A stretch of DNA of 64,000 bases from Sipunculus nudus (GCA_026874595.1 CM049314.1:71004300-71068299), one strand, 5' to 3'; shown: positions 11,394 through 23,325, counted from the first letter of the stretch. Made by a program: numbers and translations. The notes: generated by a model not told the origin, from the sequence alone.

Positions 11394-11504
11394 ATAACCC
11401 CAGCAACTTAAAATTGGTGTCAGAAACCTGCAAAACCCCCCAGAATTTTGGTGTCGGAAGCTCAAACCTCCACATTTTTTGTATCAGCAGCACAGACCCC
11501 CACA
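11044..11504 (+). repeat. 3' LTR of Ty3/gypsy element
   Basis: Same sequence as 2376-2876 with substitutions and indels: a single copy of the 52-bp opening unit, a much longer pure GA tract (about 11338-11391), and no long C run. Homology stops at CACAGACCCCCACA; the next bases are dispersed repeat R1. A polypurine tract is not evident upstream, probably because of the adjacent insertion. Confidence 0.8.
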
Positions 11505-11506
11505 AT

Positions 11507-11860
11507 ATATAGCATAATATATAATATAGCATATTCAGGAGTTATGGTAAACCTTTGTAATGTTTGAGTAGGATTAACGGCCGGCTACTGAGCTAAGGTA
11601 TGGGAATGTATACGTTAGCGTACGGCAAAAGTCCTTCACCAGCCTCTGTCATCATAAAGGGGGGGGGGGGGGGGAGGGAACCCCACGTGGACAACCGTTG
11701 TCGTCTGACACTCGGAGACAACTAAGGTCCCGCTCCTAGAGCAACAATGTAGGTTGAATTGTATTTGTCCACAACTTTTCGTAATCTTATTACTAAAGTT
11801 AGACAATTGTTTGCCACACATGAAATTCTGGGTCAAATAAGTAATAAATTGTAGTAATAA
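11507..11860. repeat. Dispersed repeat R1, copy 2
   Basis: Matches 1405-1735 (see that entry). Differs by a run of 16 G at 11659-11674 and an insertion of about 15 bp after ACAATGTAGG. Confidence 0.7.
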
Positions 11861-12016
11861 TATTAGAATTAAACGGGTGACCGGTGACCTTGGTCACAGG
11901 TGTGGCCAATGAGGCTTCCCATTATGGGGAAGTGACCATTTGGCCACAGGACAACCAGATGACGATGGTGTATATGACTGTAATGGTATTATATCATATA
12001 GCTATGAGTAATATAT

Positions 12017-12071
<55 letters not shown>

Positions 12072-13720
12072 GTCACATTATTAATGTCTTCGGCAGGGAA
12101 TAATATTAAAAGGTCTTAAATAAAATAAATCATAGTACATAATTATTATAACTGAACCGAGTCACTCTACCAAAATACCTTGATCAGATGGATCATGGTC
12201 GCACAGATGTGGCCAGAGCATTTGTGATTGATGTCCATGGTGCTTATATTTATACTGTAATGAAATCATATATACAGGGAAGTTTCAGTCGAAAACATTA
12301 GTTAATTAATATCGTAAGCTTAACATTGATTAATGTGGGAAAGGGTGCTAATGCACCGTGTCACCATAAGATGTGTGTGTTTATTATATTACATTGAATT
12401 TTGACCGGAATCGCTAGTATTTTTTCAAAGGTCCTTACGGTTTTACTCTGGGACAGAGGACCCTGGCTTTCTGAATATTACTCACATCATTCATGTCAAA
12501 GCCGTCTGAAGATGTCAGAACGGTGTAGGGTGTCATAAGGGTTATTATTAATTTAATATTAAAATGTGTATAGACTTTAGCTTCGGATAGTTGGACAACT
12601 GGGTTTAAATACTTTTGTCTAGCTACCACTTTACCTGGCAGGATTTTACCATATATAATAGTAGTATGTAATTTTTGGGTATCTGGGCTACTGATATCCA
12701 GGAAGAATATTATTCACTGACGTTGCTTGCAGTGTCAACGAACTATGATCGGTAACACAGTTACCGTCTTAATTTGCTAGAGTTTTGAATTCTTTATCTT
12801 TGGTGTATAGTCGTTTACGTGTATTTGTGGCATATACTGGCTGGAATAGCAGCTGTTTTATGCTAAGTATTTGCCCAAATGCAAGTATTAATTTGTTAGT
12901 TCGGACATGCGGGTCTGTGACCATCCCGTCCGTGTATTTGTTTATATTCTGATGCCGTGTGTGCACGTGTAAACTCACGGAGTTTCAATAGATTTAAATG
13001 CTTGTAAAGTAGGAAGCAAGCCGTATGTCATATGAATTCCTCCTTTAGCTAGTTGCTTATGACTGCAAATGTCATGACATGTGGAGAAAGTTTGATAAAT
13101 CCATAATATTAGTCGAACAATCGTCGTGCATGTCGTTAGACTTGAAGTCGGCGCCATTTTATTTAAGGCATATATAGCTGTGCCGTGTGCACAGGCCTTG
13201 TTATGGTAGGGCATATCGCAATCTTTTATTGGCAAGGGCCCCAATAAAAGGTTAAGTCGACCGCTGATTTGCGGCATTTTCCATGTCCTTACAGGAAGTC
13301 CTGTACAGTAGAGTTGACATTTGTTTTAAACATAGTTATTTCAATTGAATTGTACAAGTAGCACAACGTGCTAATGAATGTAATTTTCAATAATACATAT
13401 ATGTGCCAACATATTATAATATATAAAGATAATTATATAGACACGCAATATTATGTACATTACACACAGGACAGACAACGCTCTGGCCATTAAGAGTATG
13501 ATTACTGCCTGAAACAATCAATAATCTAAAATAGTTCCCATATAAAAACTTTTATAAGCGATTTACCGTTACCTTATATATATGTTATTTTATGTGTGAC
13601 AATACATGTATATGTATATATGTAAACATGTGTATGGATCATGTGTATACTTTAAAAAGGCGACAGGAACCTCTTGGTGCATTGATAAAACTCCTGAACG
13701 TATGTAAATAGTGCTATGTT
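11861..13720. other. AT-rich DNA with TA microsatellite, no gene seen
   Basis: A TA/TATATG microsatellite spans about 12008-12071. The rest has short open frames on both strands (longest near 12975-13277 on the minus strand, 100 codons) with no recognisable motif, no clear splice context and no partner copy in the window. Confidence 0.5.
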
Positions 13721-13739
13721 TGATGCTATTGAATAGCTG

Positions 13740-14196
13740 GTGTCTCTTCCCAAGAACATACTATGGGCGCGACTCTTTATCGCCCTACTCGAACCCTGGT
13801 TAAAATTTACTGCTTATTCAATTAATGAAGCGGTTTTTTTTCAAGAAGGGTCTGCTTATCCGAGACATTGCGAAGACATACAGAAAAGAAATATTGGTCT
13901 TCCTCCTAATGACCACAGACACATTTCATGGTATTCGTCAAGGCGTGAGAAAAAAGATCGTAATTGAGACGCCGTGTTCCCGGGGGGGGGGGGGGGGGGT
14001 TGTGCAGAGGTACTGGTATGACCGGTTCCTCCGTCGGGTGCAGAACTCCCTGAGAAAACTCAGAAATATCTCCACAGGGTTTAATTTGGATAAAATTCGC
14101 TCCGCTGTCAGGCTTAGAAAAGTGACGTCACGTAATGATGTCTTAATGAACGGTAGTCCCAAGGGATTGTGGTCTCGTAGTTGGCGATGGTCATAA
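13740..14196 (+). other. Open frame interrupted by poly-G, unrecognised
   Basis: A frame from 13825 to 14196 encodes a basic, Arg-rich sequence (RYWYDRFLRRVQNSLRKLRN) and contains a glycine stretch from an 18-G run (13982-13999). Upstream, a second frame from 13740 overlaps. No family is recognised, and the G run may have shifted the frame. The last 60 bases belong to dispersed repeat R3. It could be chance. Confidence 0.2.
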
Positions 14197-14395
14197 TTTT
14201 AACCATTGTTTCGGATTGGGCCATTGGACTAGTTGTCTTGGAGAAAATAATATCATGAAGAACGGTGGTCGCAGCGGACTATGATCCCAGATTACCGTGG
14301 CCATAATTTTGACCGTCGTTTCAGAACACCAGTCCCAAAGGATTGTGGTTCCGTATTTGCCCGTGGTCATAATTTTGAATCGACCTCTGGCGAGA
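14130..14395. repeat. Dispersed repeat R3, copy 1
   Basis: Built of roughly 70-bp sub-units containing GAACGGTGGTC, GATTGTGGTC and TAATTTTGACCGTCGTTTCAGAACA. The same arrangement recurs at 29640-29970 in the same orientation with moderate divergence. Noncoding; family not recognised. Confidence 0.7.
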
Positions 14396-14399
14396 GGAC

Positions 14400-15700
14400 G
14401 TGGTAAACCTTGACCCTTCATTGTCAGACGTTCTTGTTAAAGGCCTGAATCATTACTACTATGGAAACTTTATTACAAGTTTCGGTTTTTTACTGATGTT
14501 TGGGAAATAGAAATTTTCACTTGCATCAATCCAGCTATCCCAACTTAGAGAAGCTTGTGTCACATTTGTTGGGACCTTACCCCAACCGGGTCAACGTGGT
14601 ACAAACGCTCGACGATTATTGGAGGGATTCACGCCGGAATTTGTTTAAATTGCTTTTTTGATCCGCGATCCTTTGTAAAAACACTGTCAATTATTGAATA
14701 ACAGAGCTTACACTGTGAAGATATCCTCGTCATATTGTTAAGTTATTGAGGGCATTCTTTGTTAATTGGTTTAATAAATTCAAATATTTGCTTATGTTCA
14801 CAACGTTATTCAACTTCTTCATGTCATATTCTTTTGACGATGTACATGTTAGGCAACATGTATGGGAGGGAAATTAGCCTAGGGATTTTAGGGATAATCG
14901 GGTGTAGAAAAGTCATTAGCGGGATTACCTTATAGGGATTTAGACAGAAGAGAGGGAGGGCATGGCAGTTTTCAAAGCAGAATTAGATGTTATCCCTTCA
15001 GTTATTTGTTGGTGTAATTTTATACTGGTTCTTCTTTGGTGCAGTCGCGTTCATCTCTGTATAACAGTGCTATATTAAATGTTTTAAACTTTAATAATGT
15101 CTCACGGATAGAGACAAGGAGGACTAAATATCCAGCAACAGGTCAGAGTTTGAGGAGTTACTCGTACAGACGAGACGAACCAACACTTGTTCGGAATCTC
15201 AGCTCATCGAGTGAAGAGGATGAAGAGATTATTCTCTGACGATGATCGGATCATCAAGAATGGACGCTGGTAGACATACAAACCTTACAGGGAACCGAGG
15301 TCTGTCAACTACCGTCCTCCAGATACGTCAGACGATGAGTAATGTTACCTAAAGGATGAGGCAATGGGTGAAGATGTAATAGATACTCATGTAATAGATT
15401 GTAAAATATAGTAAAATGTTAGATAGTAATATGTAGAAATATAAAATATGATCATTTTTGTCCCGGCGCCACGTGCGTCTATGACGTATGGTGACGTCAC
15501 GTATGTGACAGGATATAGTTATCATGTACGGAATTTTAAGAGATGAGTGGAAAGTTGTTTGTTATATTTGACAGAAGACGAGAATTTTTTTTTGTACATA
15601 TATAACCGGACTACTCTCAAGTCCAGAGCTGGAACCAACCACCTTATACAATATATATAATATATATATATATATATTTATTAACGCTGTGAAAAAATCG
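14400..15700. other. No supported gene; one short acidic-tail frame
   Basis: The only notable item is a short frame at 15036-15239 ending in an acidic tail (LSSSSEEDEEIIL), without a start context or known motif. From about 15460 to 15660 there are a TGACGTCA-type motif, a TATATAACC stretch and a TA microsatellite, which could be LTR debris but have no second copy in the window. Confidence 0.35.
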
Positions 15701-15859
15701 GTCAGGCGGTATAAGGAGATATTTATACATGATTGCTTCATTCATCATATACACTTCGAATCTGTGTGCTTCAGTATGGTTTGTGTCGTGACTTTATTTT
15801 TGTCTTAAAGTATGGAGTAGACTGTACAAGCGTTATGAACGGGGTTATAACTTTCAAAT

Positions 15860-16008
15860 GGGACGCTATTGGTTGCTACAAGTATATACTGACAAGTGAC
15901 GGAGGGCGGTACAGCAGCAACGACTGCCAGAATTTAAGTGTACGAGTTCCCATAAAGATTTGGAATACCACTAGAGATCCACAAGGACCATGGGCGGAAC
16001 TTTGAGAG
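15860..16008 (+). pseudogene. Gypsy integrase core fragment
   Basis: Part of a 90-codon frame (15733-16005) contains ILTSDGGRYSSNDCQN, which resembles the segment around the second catalytic Asp of gypsy integrases (xxSDGGxxFxS), followed by a region where the NTTRDPQG spacing before the catalytic Glu would be expected. No complete domain is present. It is followed by further integrase sequence, so this is probably the 5' part of the same remnant. Confidence 0.4.
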
Positions 16009-16044
16009 TAAGCTATTTTAAGAACTGTGTAGAAGGTTTGTAAT

Positions 16045-16640
16045 TATAAAACCGCTACCTATCATTCAGCATCAAATGGACTTGTTGAGACGTTCAACCA
16101 AACGTCAGCCAAAATGATCAGATGCTATGAAGATGCCAGTCTTTTTTTTTACATTTACTAACCGCTGCCTATCGTAGTACAGTCCATCCTGCCACCTGGT
16201 TTACCCCAAACTTCCTAATGCTGGGAAGAGAAGCCATGCCAGTAGACACTATATGTCCTCGATCAAGTAGGAGAGATTAACCACCAATGAATATGACAGC
16301 AATCTGAAAAAAAACTAAGTACCAGCTATTTTAGAGACAGATTACACCTAGAGCAAGCAGCGAAAACAGAGAAGAAAAATTATGACACCCGAGTAAAGGA
16401 ACAAACCTATCAGTCTGTAGATCTTGTCTACAAGTGTAGTAATAACCAAGCTAAAAAACTTTATGCACGATGGCTGGGACCATTTGTGGTACTGAGGGCT
16501 CTGTGGAATACCCTTTTTCATATCGCTGACAAAAAGAAAGCGCAAATCATACACCATGACCGTCTAAAAACCTAAAATGCCACTTTTGTACCTACATGGG
16601 CGAACAGGATCAGAGCTAAAATAACGCAAAACAACCAAAC
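16045..16640 (+). pseudogene. Gypsy integrase C-terminal remnant, module A
   Basis: Contains YHSASNGLVETFNQT (catalytic Glu region), a decayed stretch with PNFLMLGRE in shifted frames, then LEQAAKTEKKNYDTRVKEQ and a GPY/F-type C-terminal module around ARWLGPFVVL. Several stops and frameshifts. The part from about 16240 onward is duplicated at 22914-23330, so the tandem module starts inside this remnant. Confidence 0.75.
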
Positions 16641-16760
16641 AAAACTCTTCAGGTGAATTAAGATGGAAATTACAATCACATTATGGTAAAATAATAAACA
16701 TGTAGACATGTTTTATTTATTATAAGTTCTCCTTTCTCTATATTCAACGTAAATTTTCTG

Positions 16761-17432
16761 ATGAGTACCCGGGGTACCAATGTCCATCCTGAGGCTGATA
16801 CAACTACCATCACTGTCGTAAATGACTCACCATACAAGTTGAAGGTGGTCACTGGTCCAAACAAGGAAGGTGATCTACGACCATTAACAACAGCGCAGCG
16901 GATGCCCAAAAGAATACAGACTCTGGGATTAACTTTTCCGATAAGACCCCAGATCGTTCTCCGGTTTCACAGTGTCTAACATCCTCCTTTCTTCAACTAA
17001 TGACTACTGAACAGACAATTGAAGCTGTCCAAGCTGATGATGCATCGCAGCCTTTTACTTTAGGAATGTTTAGCAACAATTGGGTCCTTGGCTCACCACA
17101 GAATAGAAGCCACAATACGTGAAACCATGAATTCAATCAAAACGCAAGTGCTGACAACAAACTTAAACTTGGGGCAAGTCAAAGCCAAAACTTCTAACAC
17201 CCACCAGACCTTCCTGACAGTTGAAAGTGAAGTTAGAAAGATGGTCCACCATGTTCAACATTCACAAGAGCCCCACTTGAAGCATGTCATAACTAAGTTA
17301 ACTGATTGTGTGAAAGATGTGAGAATTGCCACCAATCAATTAACTGATTGTATGAAGGAGATGCGTTCCACCAACCAAAATTTAATTGTTGCCGTTGAGG
17401 GACTGCGAGAGGGAAGCTTCCCTCTAGTATAA
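16761..17432 (+). pseudogene. Coiled-coil ORF after gypsy integrase, module A
   Basis: Two frames joined by a shift near 17000. The first (16761-16979) starts TRGTNVHPEADTTTITVVND. The second (17088-17432) is helical and rich in Thr, Gln and Lys with heptad-like spacing (VESEVRKMVHHVQHSQ, VITKLTDCVKDVR, NQLTDCMKEMR) and ends EGLREGSFPLV-stop. AATAAA-like signals follow at about 17477-17513. It occupies the position of the third ORF in the gypsy element at 9.1-10.0 kb. Function unknown. Confidence 0.5.
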
Positions 17433-17561
17433 TCTGATAAAAAAATCTGATCTTATCTTATCTTAGAAAAAGACTTTAATAAACATGCGACTTGTGTATG
17501 CTAAACAATAAAATGTTTTTTTACGTCATGTTATTTCACATTAAGTTGATATTTATTTCAG

Positions 17562-17698
17562 GTAACAAGACTACATTAACTGAGCATGCGCTTACATACC
17601 TGGGTTACGATAGCAACGTATTGTCAGGAAAGGAATGTCATTCCATTGTACGTTTCTTTAGAAGCAACATGGGGGCAAATCATGCAAGGGAAAACAAG
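17562..17698 (+). other. Exon-like segment E1, module A
   Basis: A 137-bp open segment preceded by a pyrimidine-rich stretch and AG (TTTATTTCAG) and followed by GTAAATATT, as for an internal exon. One frame is open throughout and contains TEHALTYLGYDSNVLSGKEC and FFRSNMGANHARENK. It ends in phase 0, which matches the start of E2. The copy at 24557-24693 keeps the frame and the splice-like borders with two base differences seen. No domain is recognised. Confidence 0.45.
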
Positions 17699-17779
17699 GT
17701 AAATATTACAAAAGTATCATTGTTTTTACCTTTAATATTTCTTTCTTATGTTTATATTACAATTGTAAATAATAAATAA

Positions 17780-19025
17780 ATGAATAATTAATTAAAATGA
17801 AGACTTGATAATGATAACTTTAAAGTTGAACAGTATATAGTTTGAGGGTATTTATTATAATTTAGAATGAAGCCTTGATAGTATACAGTATACAGTTTTA
17901 GGGTATGCATTGTAATTTGTTCCATTATGGGATGAATCAAGACGATGACAATGCAGTTATTTGTCTGTATGTGTGTGCGGGGGATAAGGGGGCGGATTTC
18001 TGTGGTAGTCCGAGGTTTTTTACTTCATGTAAATTCAGAATTAAACTAAAAAATAATTATTTATATAATTAAACAGACATCTGCGGAAAAATAGTGTTCT
18101 AATATCGACGAGTCCAACAGTAAAAAGTTCGGTTTTTAACTTATTGGGACAGGAGAGATCAAGATTTAGTAGACATATTTTTATATTATTTATGTAATAA
18201 ATGTATTTGCATAGTTGGTTTTCAAGATTGATTTTTCATTATATATATGTATACACACGAATATGTGTGTGTTTGCGGGTGTGTTTGTGTATTATGATTG
18301 CTATATCAAAACACACACACCATCACACACACACGCACTCTGTCCATGCTGTGGTCTTTGTAATTAATGGTGGATAAAATAATTAGAAGTACATCAGTGT
18401 TAATTATTTTTCAAACGTTTCATATTTTTTTCCTGGTAAGTTATAGTTTCATTCATAATTTATATATATATATATATTTAATATTTTGATTTATATAATT
18501 CATAAACATATTATAATTGATATCAATTATAATAATTAACCCCTTTACATTTTTCAGAGTCAGTGTCGAGAAAAATAGTTAAGAGTTTGCACTGTAGGGG
18601 GCGCTCTTGGTTCAAGAAGCTTATTTTTTTGTTCAGCGATAAGTATCGCTCTGTCTTTTGTAATTTATAAAAATCTCTGATCACACCCACAGTCTGTTTA
18701 CTTGATCCTACTCTTCCTGTTTTCCGAATTTTTGTCAGTTCTACATTTTCTACTTTTTCAAAGAAAAAAAAAACTACAATTTTTTACTTTTTTTGTGTGT
18801 TTTGTGACATTCGATTTCAAATCTAACAGTTTTAAATCTGTCGAGAAGGTATAAATATGTAGGCGGTTATCTGTCGAGAAGGTATAAATATGTAGGCGGT
18901 TATCTTCAGCGTTATCGAGAAATATAATTTGTATGAAAAGATATATTCTTTTTTAATCCATGCCATAAAATTGATCAGGTAGGATGTATTTGTCACAAAC
19001 CGTATTAACTTTTTGTCGATCGTAG
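17780..19025. other. AT-rich intron-like spacer of module A
   Basis: Contains a GT/CA microsatellite pair near 18260-18340, an imperfect CT/AG-rich region, a pyrimidine tract ending in TTTTTCAG near 18558, and two copies of a 33-bp unit (CTGTCGAGAAGGTATAAATA...) at about 18838-18902. No gene. Confidence 0.5.
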
Positions 19026-19207
19026 GAGAAGAAGAGTGAGATAAGAGAGGTGGAGGAGGTAAGGAATGAGGTGAGAGAGGAGGTGGAGGTGAGGAATGAG
19101 GTGAGGTGGAGGTAGTGGAATTAGCAGCGGAAGAGGTGGAGAAGAATAATGAGGTGCCGGTGGAGGTAGAAGAGGTGGGGATGATAGAAGAGGGTGAGGA
19201 GAAGTAA
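19026..19207 (+). other. Glu/Val-rich exon-like segment E2, module A
   Basis: Begins directly after GATCGTAG and reads EKKSEIREVEEVRNEVREEV, an acidic, probably helical sequence made of EVR-type repeats. A frameshift near 19105 separates it from a second acidic frame ending MIEEGEEK-stop at 19207. Three related segments occur at 22299, 26049 and 31195. Each follows TTGTAG or TCGTAG, and E1 ends in the matching phase. Low-complexity acidic helix; no function can be assigned. Confidence 0.45.
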
Positions 19208-19825
19208 GGTATCTGATAGCGAATCGCTGCCAGGTCGTTGATGGTAGGAAAATTTAATGTATCCCCCCCCCCCCCCCCAACTTCCCGCGATTAAGTTCAA
19301 GATGACAGGCAGTGGACACGGGGACTGTCAACGGGTTCATGGATGGGGTATTCTGGTCATCCTCTCCACGGGACTACCACGTAGAAATGAAGGAAATGTG
19401 GGTCACTCAAAGATTTTAAGTACGGACCATGACATTCAATAAATATATAATTAATGTTAAAAAAAATGGCAAAAACATAATACATACAATATATAAAATA
19501 TACAACAAATTTGCATATTGTATTTTATAAAGAGAATAAGATGCCGAAACCTAAAGGCGATAACGCACGTCTCAGTATAATAAATGTTCATGTATATGTT
19601 GTGGCCTGCGTTTTGAAGAGAAAAAACTGTAACAAACAAAAGAATGATAAATCACATGAAGACTAAAGATTGCATACTTAATATATTTTAATATCAGATC
19701 TACATTTTCACCGATACATGGTTATATACACTTTTTTGTGAATAGGGTTATTGTAATTATGTTTAACATGCATTCCTGATTAAAATATTGTATACCGTAT
19801 TCCTAATTAAAATATTGTATACCAG

Positions 19826-19944
19826 GAACCGCTTCCGCCCCTTTCAATAATTTTGACGGACAACTCGGCTACCACTCGGTCTCGACTACCCAGAGTCGTG
19901 TTTCAACCGAAAAGGCTACGTGCAAGAAAGGCTACGCCAAAGAG
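19826..19944 (+). other. Exon-like segment E3, module A
   Basis: 119 bp between ACCAG and GTAATT. Two frames are open: one with a basic tail (VFQPKRLRARKATPKR) and one with NFDGQLGY-like content in copy B. The same 119-bp segment with the same borders is at 26664-26782. It is absent from the partial module at 30.5-34.5 kb. Confidence 0.35.
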
Positions 19945-20089
19945 GTAATTGTTTACTTCACTATTTGAAAGCGAATTATATGCATATCATAATCAGGTTG
20001 TTTTCATAAATGCTTGTAGGGCCGCTATATATTTGCCATTTTGTTTGTAACGAAGAACAATATAAGAACTAATAATTTATATAAATATC

Positions 20090-21230
20090 TAGATGTCTTG
20101 CTCTATATCAATGTTTATATTTATGATTCTAGTATAAAAATATTTAGCGGGATTTATTCTCACCCATAATTATTTAAACTTCATCGAGCTAGTAGATTGA
20201 TCTTCAGATAATGGGGACGGCCTTGGGTACACGCTTGGCGCCACAGTCTGCAAATACATTAATGAATTCCGTGGAAGAATCATTTCTTTATCATCAAACA
20301 TTTAAAACCTCTAGTTTATACCTGCGTTACATCGACGACATCTTTCTTATCTGGCATCACGGACTTGAAAACCTGTTAAACTTTGATAAAAATTCAATCA
20401 TTTTCACCTAGATATAAAATCCAAAATATTCCGTAGATAAGATAAATTTCTTCGACCCAACGGGCAAATTAACAAATGACAGTCTACAAACTTCTATATA
20501 CCGCAAACCCACTGACAGATGTAACTATATTCACCCCACGAGTTGTCAACCAACGCATGTTGGGAAATCCATTATTTACAGCCAAGCCTTAAGATATAAC
20601 AGGATATGTTCCTGATAGAAATCGACACATCGAGAAACTGCTGAATATTTTTTATCAATATGAGGTTAAAGCAGAAAACAGTTGAAAAACAAATAGGAAC
20701 AGCCAATAAAATTACACGCAACTCTCTTCTAGCTCCAAAAATCAAGACAGAAAACCTTCGTACACCGTTAGTCACAACATATCATCCACGTATACTGAAA
20801 CCTCTGAAAGAATTATTTAAATTTACAACCTATATTAGAATCAGATGCAATATTAAAACCCCTCTTTCCTGACAGACCGATTCTTTCATTCAAACAACCT
20901 TATAATCTACATAAAAATAGTAATATGTCAAAGCTTTAATTATGCTGACACCAATGCGCTGCAGCATATGCTCACTTATTCTTCGCAACGAAATAATCAT
21001 GACAGTAAACACACCATTCAAGGGCATTTTGATTGCACCAGTAAAAGTGTAGTGTACGCTATATTATGTAAACAGTGTCCAGAAACTATTTATACAGGCG
21101 GAACATGCCTCATGCTTCAAATATTTTCAAGCGAAAACCCAGAAGACACAGTCAGCTTACATTCAACAAACACAAGCAGTTGTACCATGAACACTCTTTA
21201 TAACGATACATGGTTATATATACAAATATT
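20090..21230 (+). pseudogene. Penelope-like element remnant, module A
   Basis: Penelope-like retrotransposons encode an RT joined to a GIY-YIG endonuclease. Here the RT begins at the middle, MGTALGTRLAPQ at 20211, then YLRYIDDIFLIWHHG with both catalytic Asp residues. Further broken frames carry TSIYRKPTD, YIHPTSC, ITRNSLLAPKIKTEN and TTYHPRILKPL. A decayed endonuclease part has KSVVYAILCKQCPETIYTGG (21030-21105), where the usual IYIGE reads IYTGG. Several frameshifts and stops; the N-terminal half is missing. Confidence 0.85.
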
Positions 21231-21240
21231 TTTTTCGCAG

Positions 21241-21600
21241 GTTTCGGCGGAGGCTTTCCCGGGTGCAAGGCTGTAGTCTGAGCGACATCATATCAAAGCA
21301 CGTTTAATCTTGGATCTACCGTCGCGGAGTAAAGCCGAACATAAAGCCGCGTCCGACTGCTATACGGGGATGCCCGCAAGGTCAGGCGCCGCATGACGTC
21401 ATACATGTTTGACTGTTTGGTACGTTAATACTAGGGCGACCACTTTGCAAGCACAGGTTCGCGCGCAGACAGACGTACATGAAGAAATCATTTGAGATGC
21501 GTCTGGAGGGCCGACACTGGAAATGTTCAGTCAAAATGTTCAGTCAATGTCTAAAAGATCGACACAGAATCTGAAGCTGTTAACCGTCACATTGTGTACA
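21241..21600 (+). other. Terminal exon-like segment E4, module A
   Basis: Starts after TTTTTTCGCAG and reads GFGGGFPGCKAVV-stop in one frame. The same start is seen in copy B (28077) and the partial copy (33941). It extends through CGACACAGAATCTGAAGC near 21560, which in the other copies opens a longer Arg-rich frame. Decayed here. Confidence 0.4.
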
Positions 21601-22770
21601 ATGTTCATTTTTTTATACGTTTCATATTTTTTCCTTGTTAGTTATAATTTTCATTCATGATTTGTAAATATATATATTTAAAATTATAATTTATATAATT
21701 TATAAACATATATTGCAATTCATATCAATTATAAAAATTTATAATAATTAATCCTTTTTCATTATTTCAGACTCAGCATCTAGGAGAAAAAGTAAGGAGT
21801 TGGCCCTCTAGGGGGCGCTTTTGGCTGAAGAAGCTGATTTGTTGTTCGGTGGTCAGTATCGCTCTGTCTTTTGTAATTTATAAACATTTCTGATCACACC
21901 AAAAGTCTGCTACCTGATACTACTCTTCCTGTTTTCCCATTTTTTGTCTCAGTCCTGCGTTTTCTATTTTTCCCAAGAAAAAAAAACTACATTTTTTTCT
22001 ACTTTTTTGTTGTGTTTTGTGACATTCGATTTCAAATCTTACAGTTTAAAATCTGTCGAGAAAGTAAAAAAATGTAGGCGGATACCTTTACCACAAGTTA
22101 TATTAACTCACTATAAACAAGAGAATCAATAAAATTTATGAATAATTGTATGTTGCATACGGGAGATATAATATCAGCGTTATCGAGAAATATAATTTAT
22201 ATGTAAAGATATATTCTTTTTTAATCCAGGCCATAAAATTGATCAGGTAGGATGTTTTTGTCACAAACCGTATTAACTTTACTTGTTGTCAATTGTAGGA
22301 GAAGAAGAGTGAGATGAGAGAGGAAGAGGAGGAGGTGAAGGAGGTGAGAGAGGAGGAGGAGATGAAGAAGGTGAGAGAGGAGGAGGTGAAGGAGGTGAGA
22401 GAGGAGGAGGAGGAGGTGACGTAGGTGAGAGAGGAGGAGGTGAAGGAGGTGAGAGAGGAGGATGAGGAGGTGAAGGAGGTAATAGAGGAGGAGTTGAAGG
22501 AGGTGAGAGAGGAGGAGGAGGTGAAGGAGGCGAGAGAGGAGGTGGAGGTGAAGAATGAGGTGAGAAAGGAGGTGAGGAATGAGGTGAGAGATCAGTTGGT
22601 GGCAGTGGAGATGGTAGCGGAAGAGGTGGAGAAGAAGGAGGTATCGGTGGAGACGCTCTGAGGTCGACACAGAAATCTGAAGCGACATCTGTGGTGCACT
22701 ATAGTAACGTTCAGAAGCTGGTCTCTAGCGGAAAAACGTTATACTGAGCCCCCTGTTTTTCTGGAATAAA
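21601..22770 (+). repeat. Partial module X2
   Basis: A third version of the spacer-plus-E2 block, closer in sequence to 30490-31450 than to copies A and B. It starts with TTCATTTTTTTATACGTTTC, has the GGGGGCGCTTTTGG and GATCACACC blocks, and contains E2 at 22299-22661. E2 is joined directly to GTCGACACAGAAATCTGAAG, the terminal-segment motif, with no Penelope part between. An AATAAAATAAAA run follows near 22765. Confidence 0.7.
22299..22661 (+). other. Glu/Val-rich segment E2, copy in X2
   Basis: Longest E2 copy: starts after CAATTGTAG with EKKSEMREEEEEVKEVREEE and continues in tandem KEVREEE repeats to SVETL-stop. One internal TAG at 22422-22424 interrupts an otherwise open frame. A single base change would explain the stop. 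The minus strand shows a Leu/His-rich open frame here, which is only the complement of the GAGGAG repeat. Confidence 0.45.
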
Positions 22771-22913
22771 ATAAAATTTTATGTGTTGATCTCGAGTTTG
22801 ATGTATAGCATGACGCCAAACACTCGATAGAAAAAATTTTTCCCAGTGCACCCAACATGAGCACCTAATATGATAATATATAGGGCTTGGAAATACGTCC
22901 CTCTAACATTTAT

Positions 22914-23325
22914 GCCAGTAGACATATTTCCTCGACCATGTAGTGAGGGTCTAAGCACCAATGAATATGTCAGCAATCTGAAAGAAAACTAATTGACACC
23001 TATTATAGAGCCAGATTACTCCTAAATCAAGCAGCGAAAACACAGAAGAAAAATTATGACGCCCGAGTAAAGGAACAACCTATCAGTCTGGAGATCTTGT
23101 CTACAAGTGTAATAACCAAGCTTTAAACTGATGCACGATGGCTGGGATAATTTGTGGTACAGAAGGCTCTGGGGAATACCCTTTTTTCATATCACTGACA
23201 AAAAGAAAGCACAAATCGTACACCATGACCGTCTTAAAATCTATAATGCCATTTTTGTACCTTCATGGGCGAACAAGATCAGAGCTAAAATAACGCAAAA
23301 CAACCAAACAAAACTCTTAAGCTGA
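22914..23325 (+). pseudogene. Gypsy integrase C-terminal remnant, module B
   Basis: Decayed counterpart of 16240-16640. Readable pieces are TEEKLWR-like broken frames and FFHITDKKKAQIVHHDRLK at 23185-23245, the end of the integrase C-terminal module. No catalytic residues remain in this copy. Confidence 0.65.

Larger units (their letters stand above)
16240..21600 (+). repeat. Tandem composite module, copy A
   Basis: About 5.4 kb that recur at 22914-28400 in the same order and orientation, by eye a few percent different. Content in order: gypsy integrase C-terminus, coiled-coil ORF, exon-like segment E1, AT-rich spacer, Glu/Val-rich segment E2, a spacer with a C run, E3, a Penelope-like remnant, and terminal segment E4. 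Copy A lacks about 330 bp present in B at 23461-23790 and retains about 180 bp (19640-19820) missing from B. The 33-bp repeat at 18838 has two units here and three in B. Confidence 0.85.

Noticed and set aside
12000-12084. Ile/Tyr-rich frame in TA repeats
   Set aside because: Low-complexity microsatellite translation.
15036-15239. Short frame with acidic C-terminus as a gene
   Set aside because: No start context, partner copy or domain; left as a note only.
22221-22688. Long Leu/His-rich minus-strand open frame
   Set aside because: It is the complement of the GAGGAGGTGA repeat in E2; codon pattern follows the repeat, not a protein.
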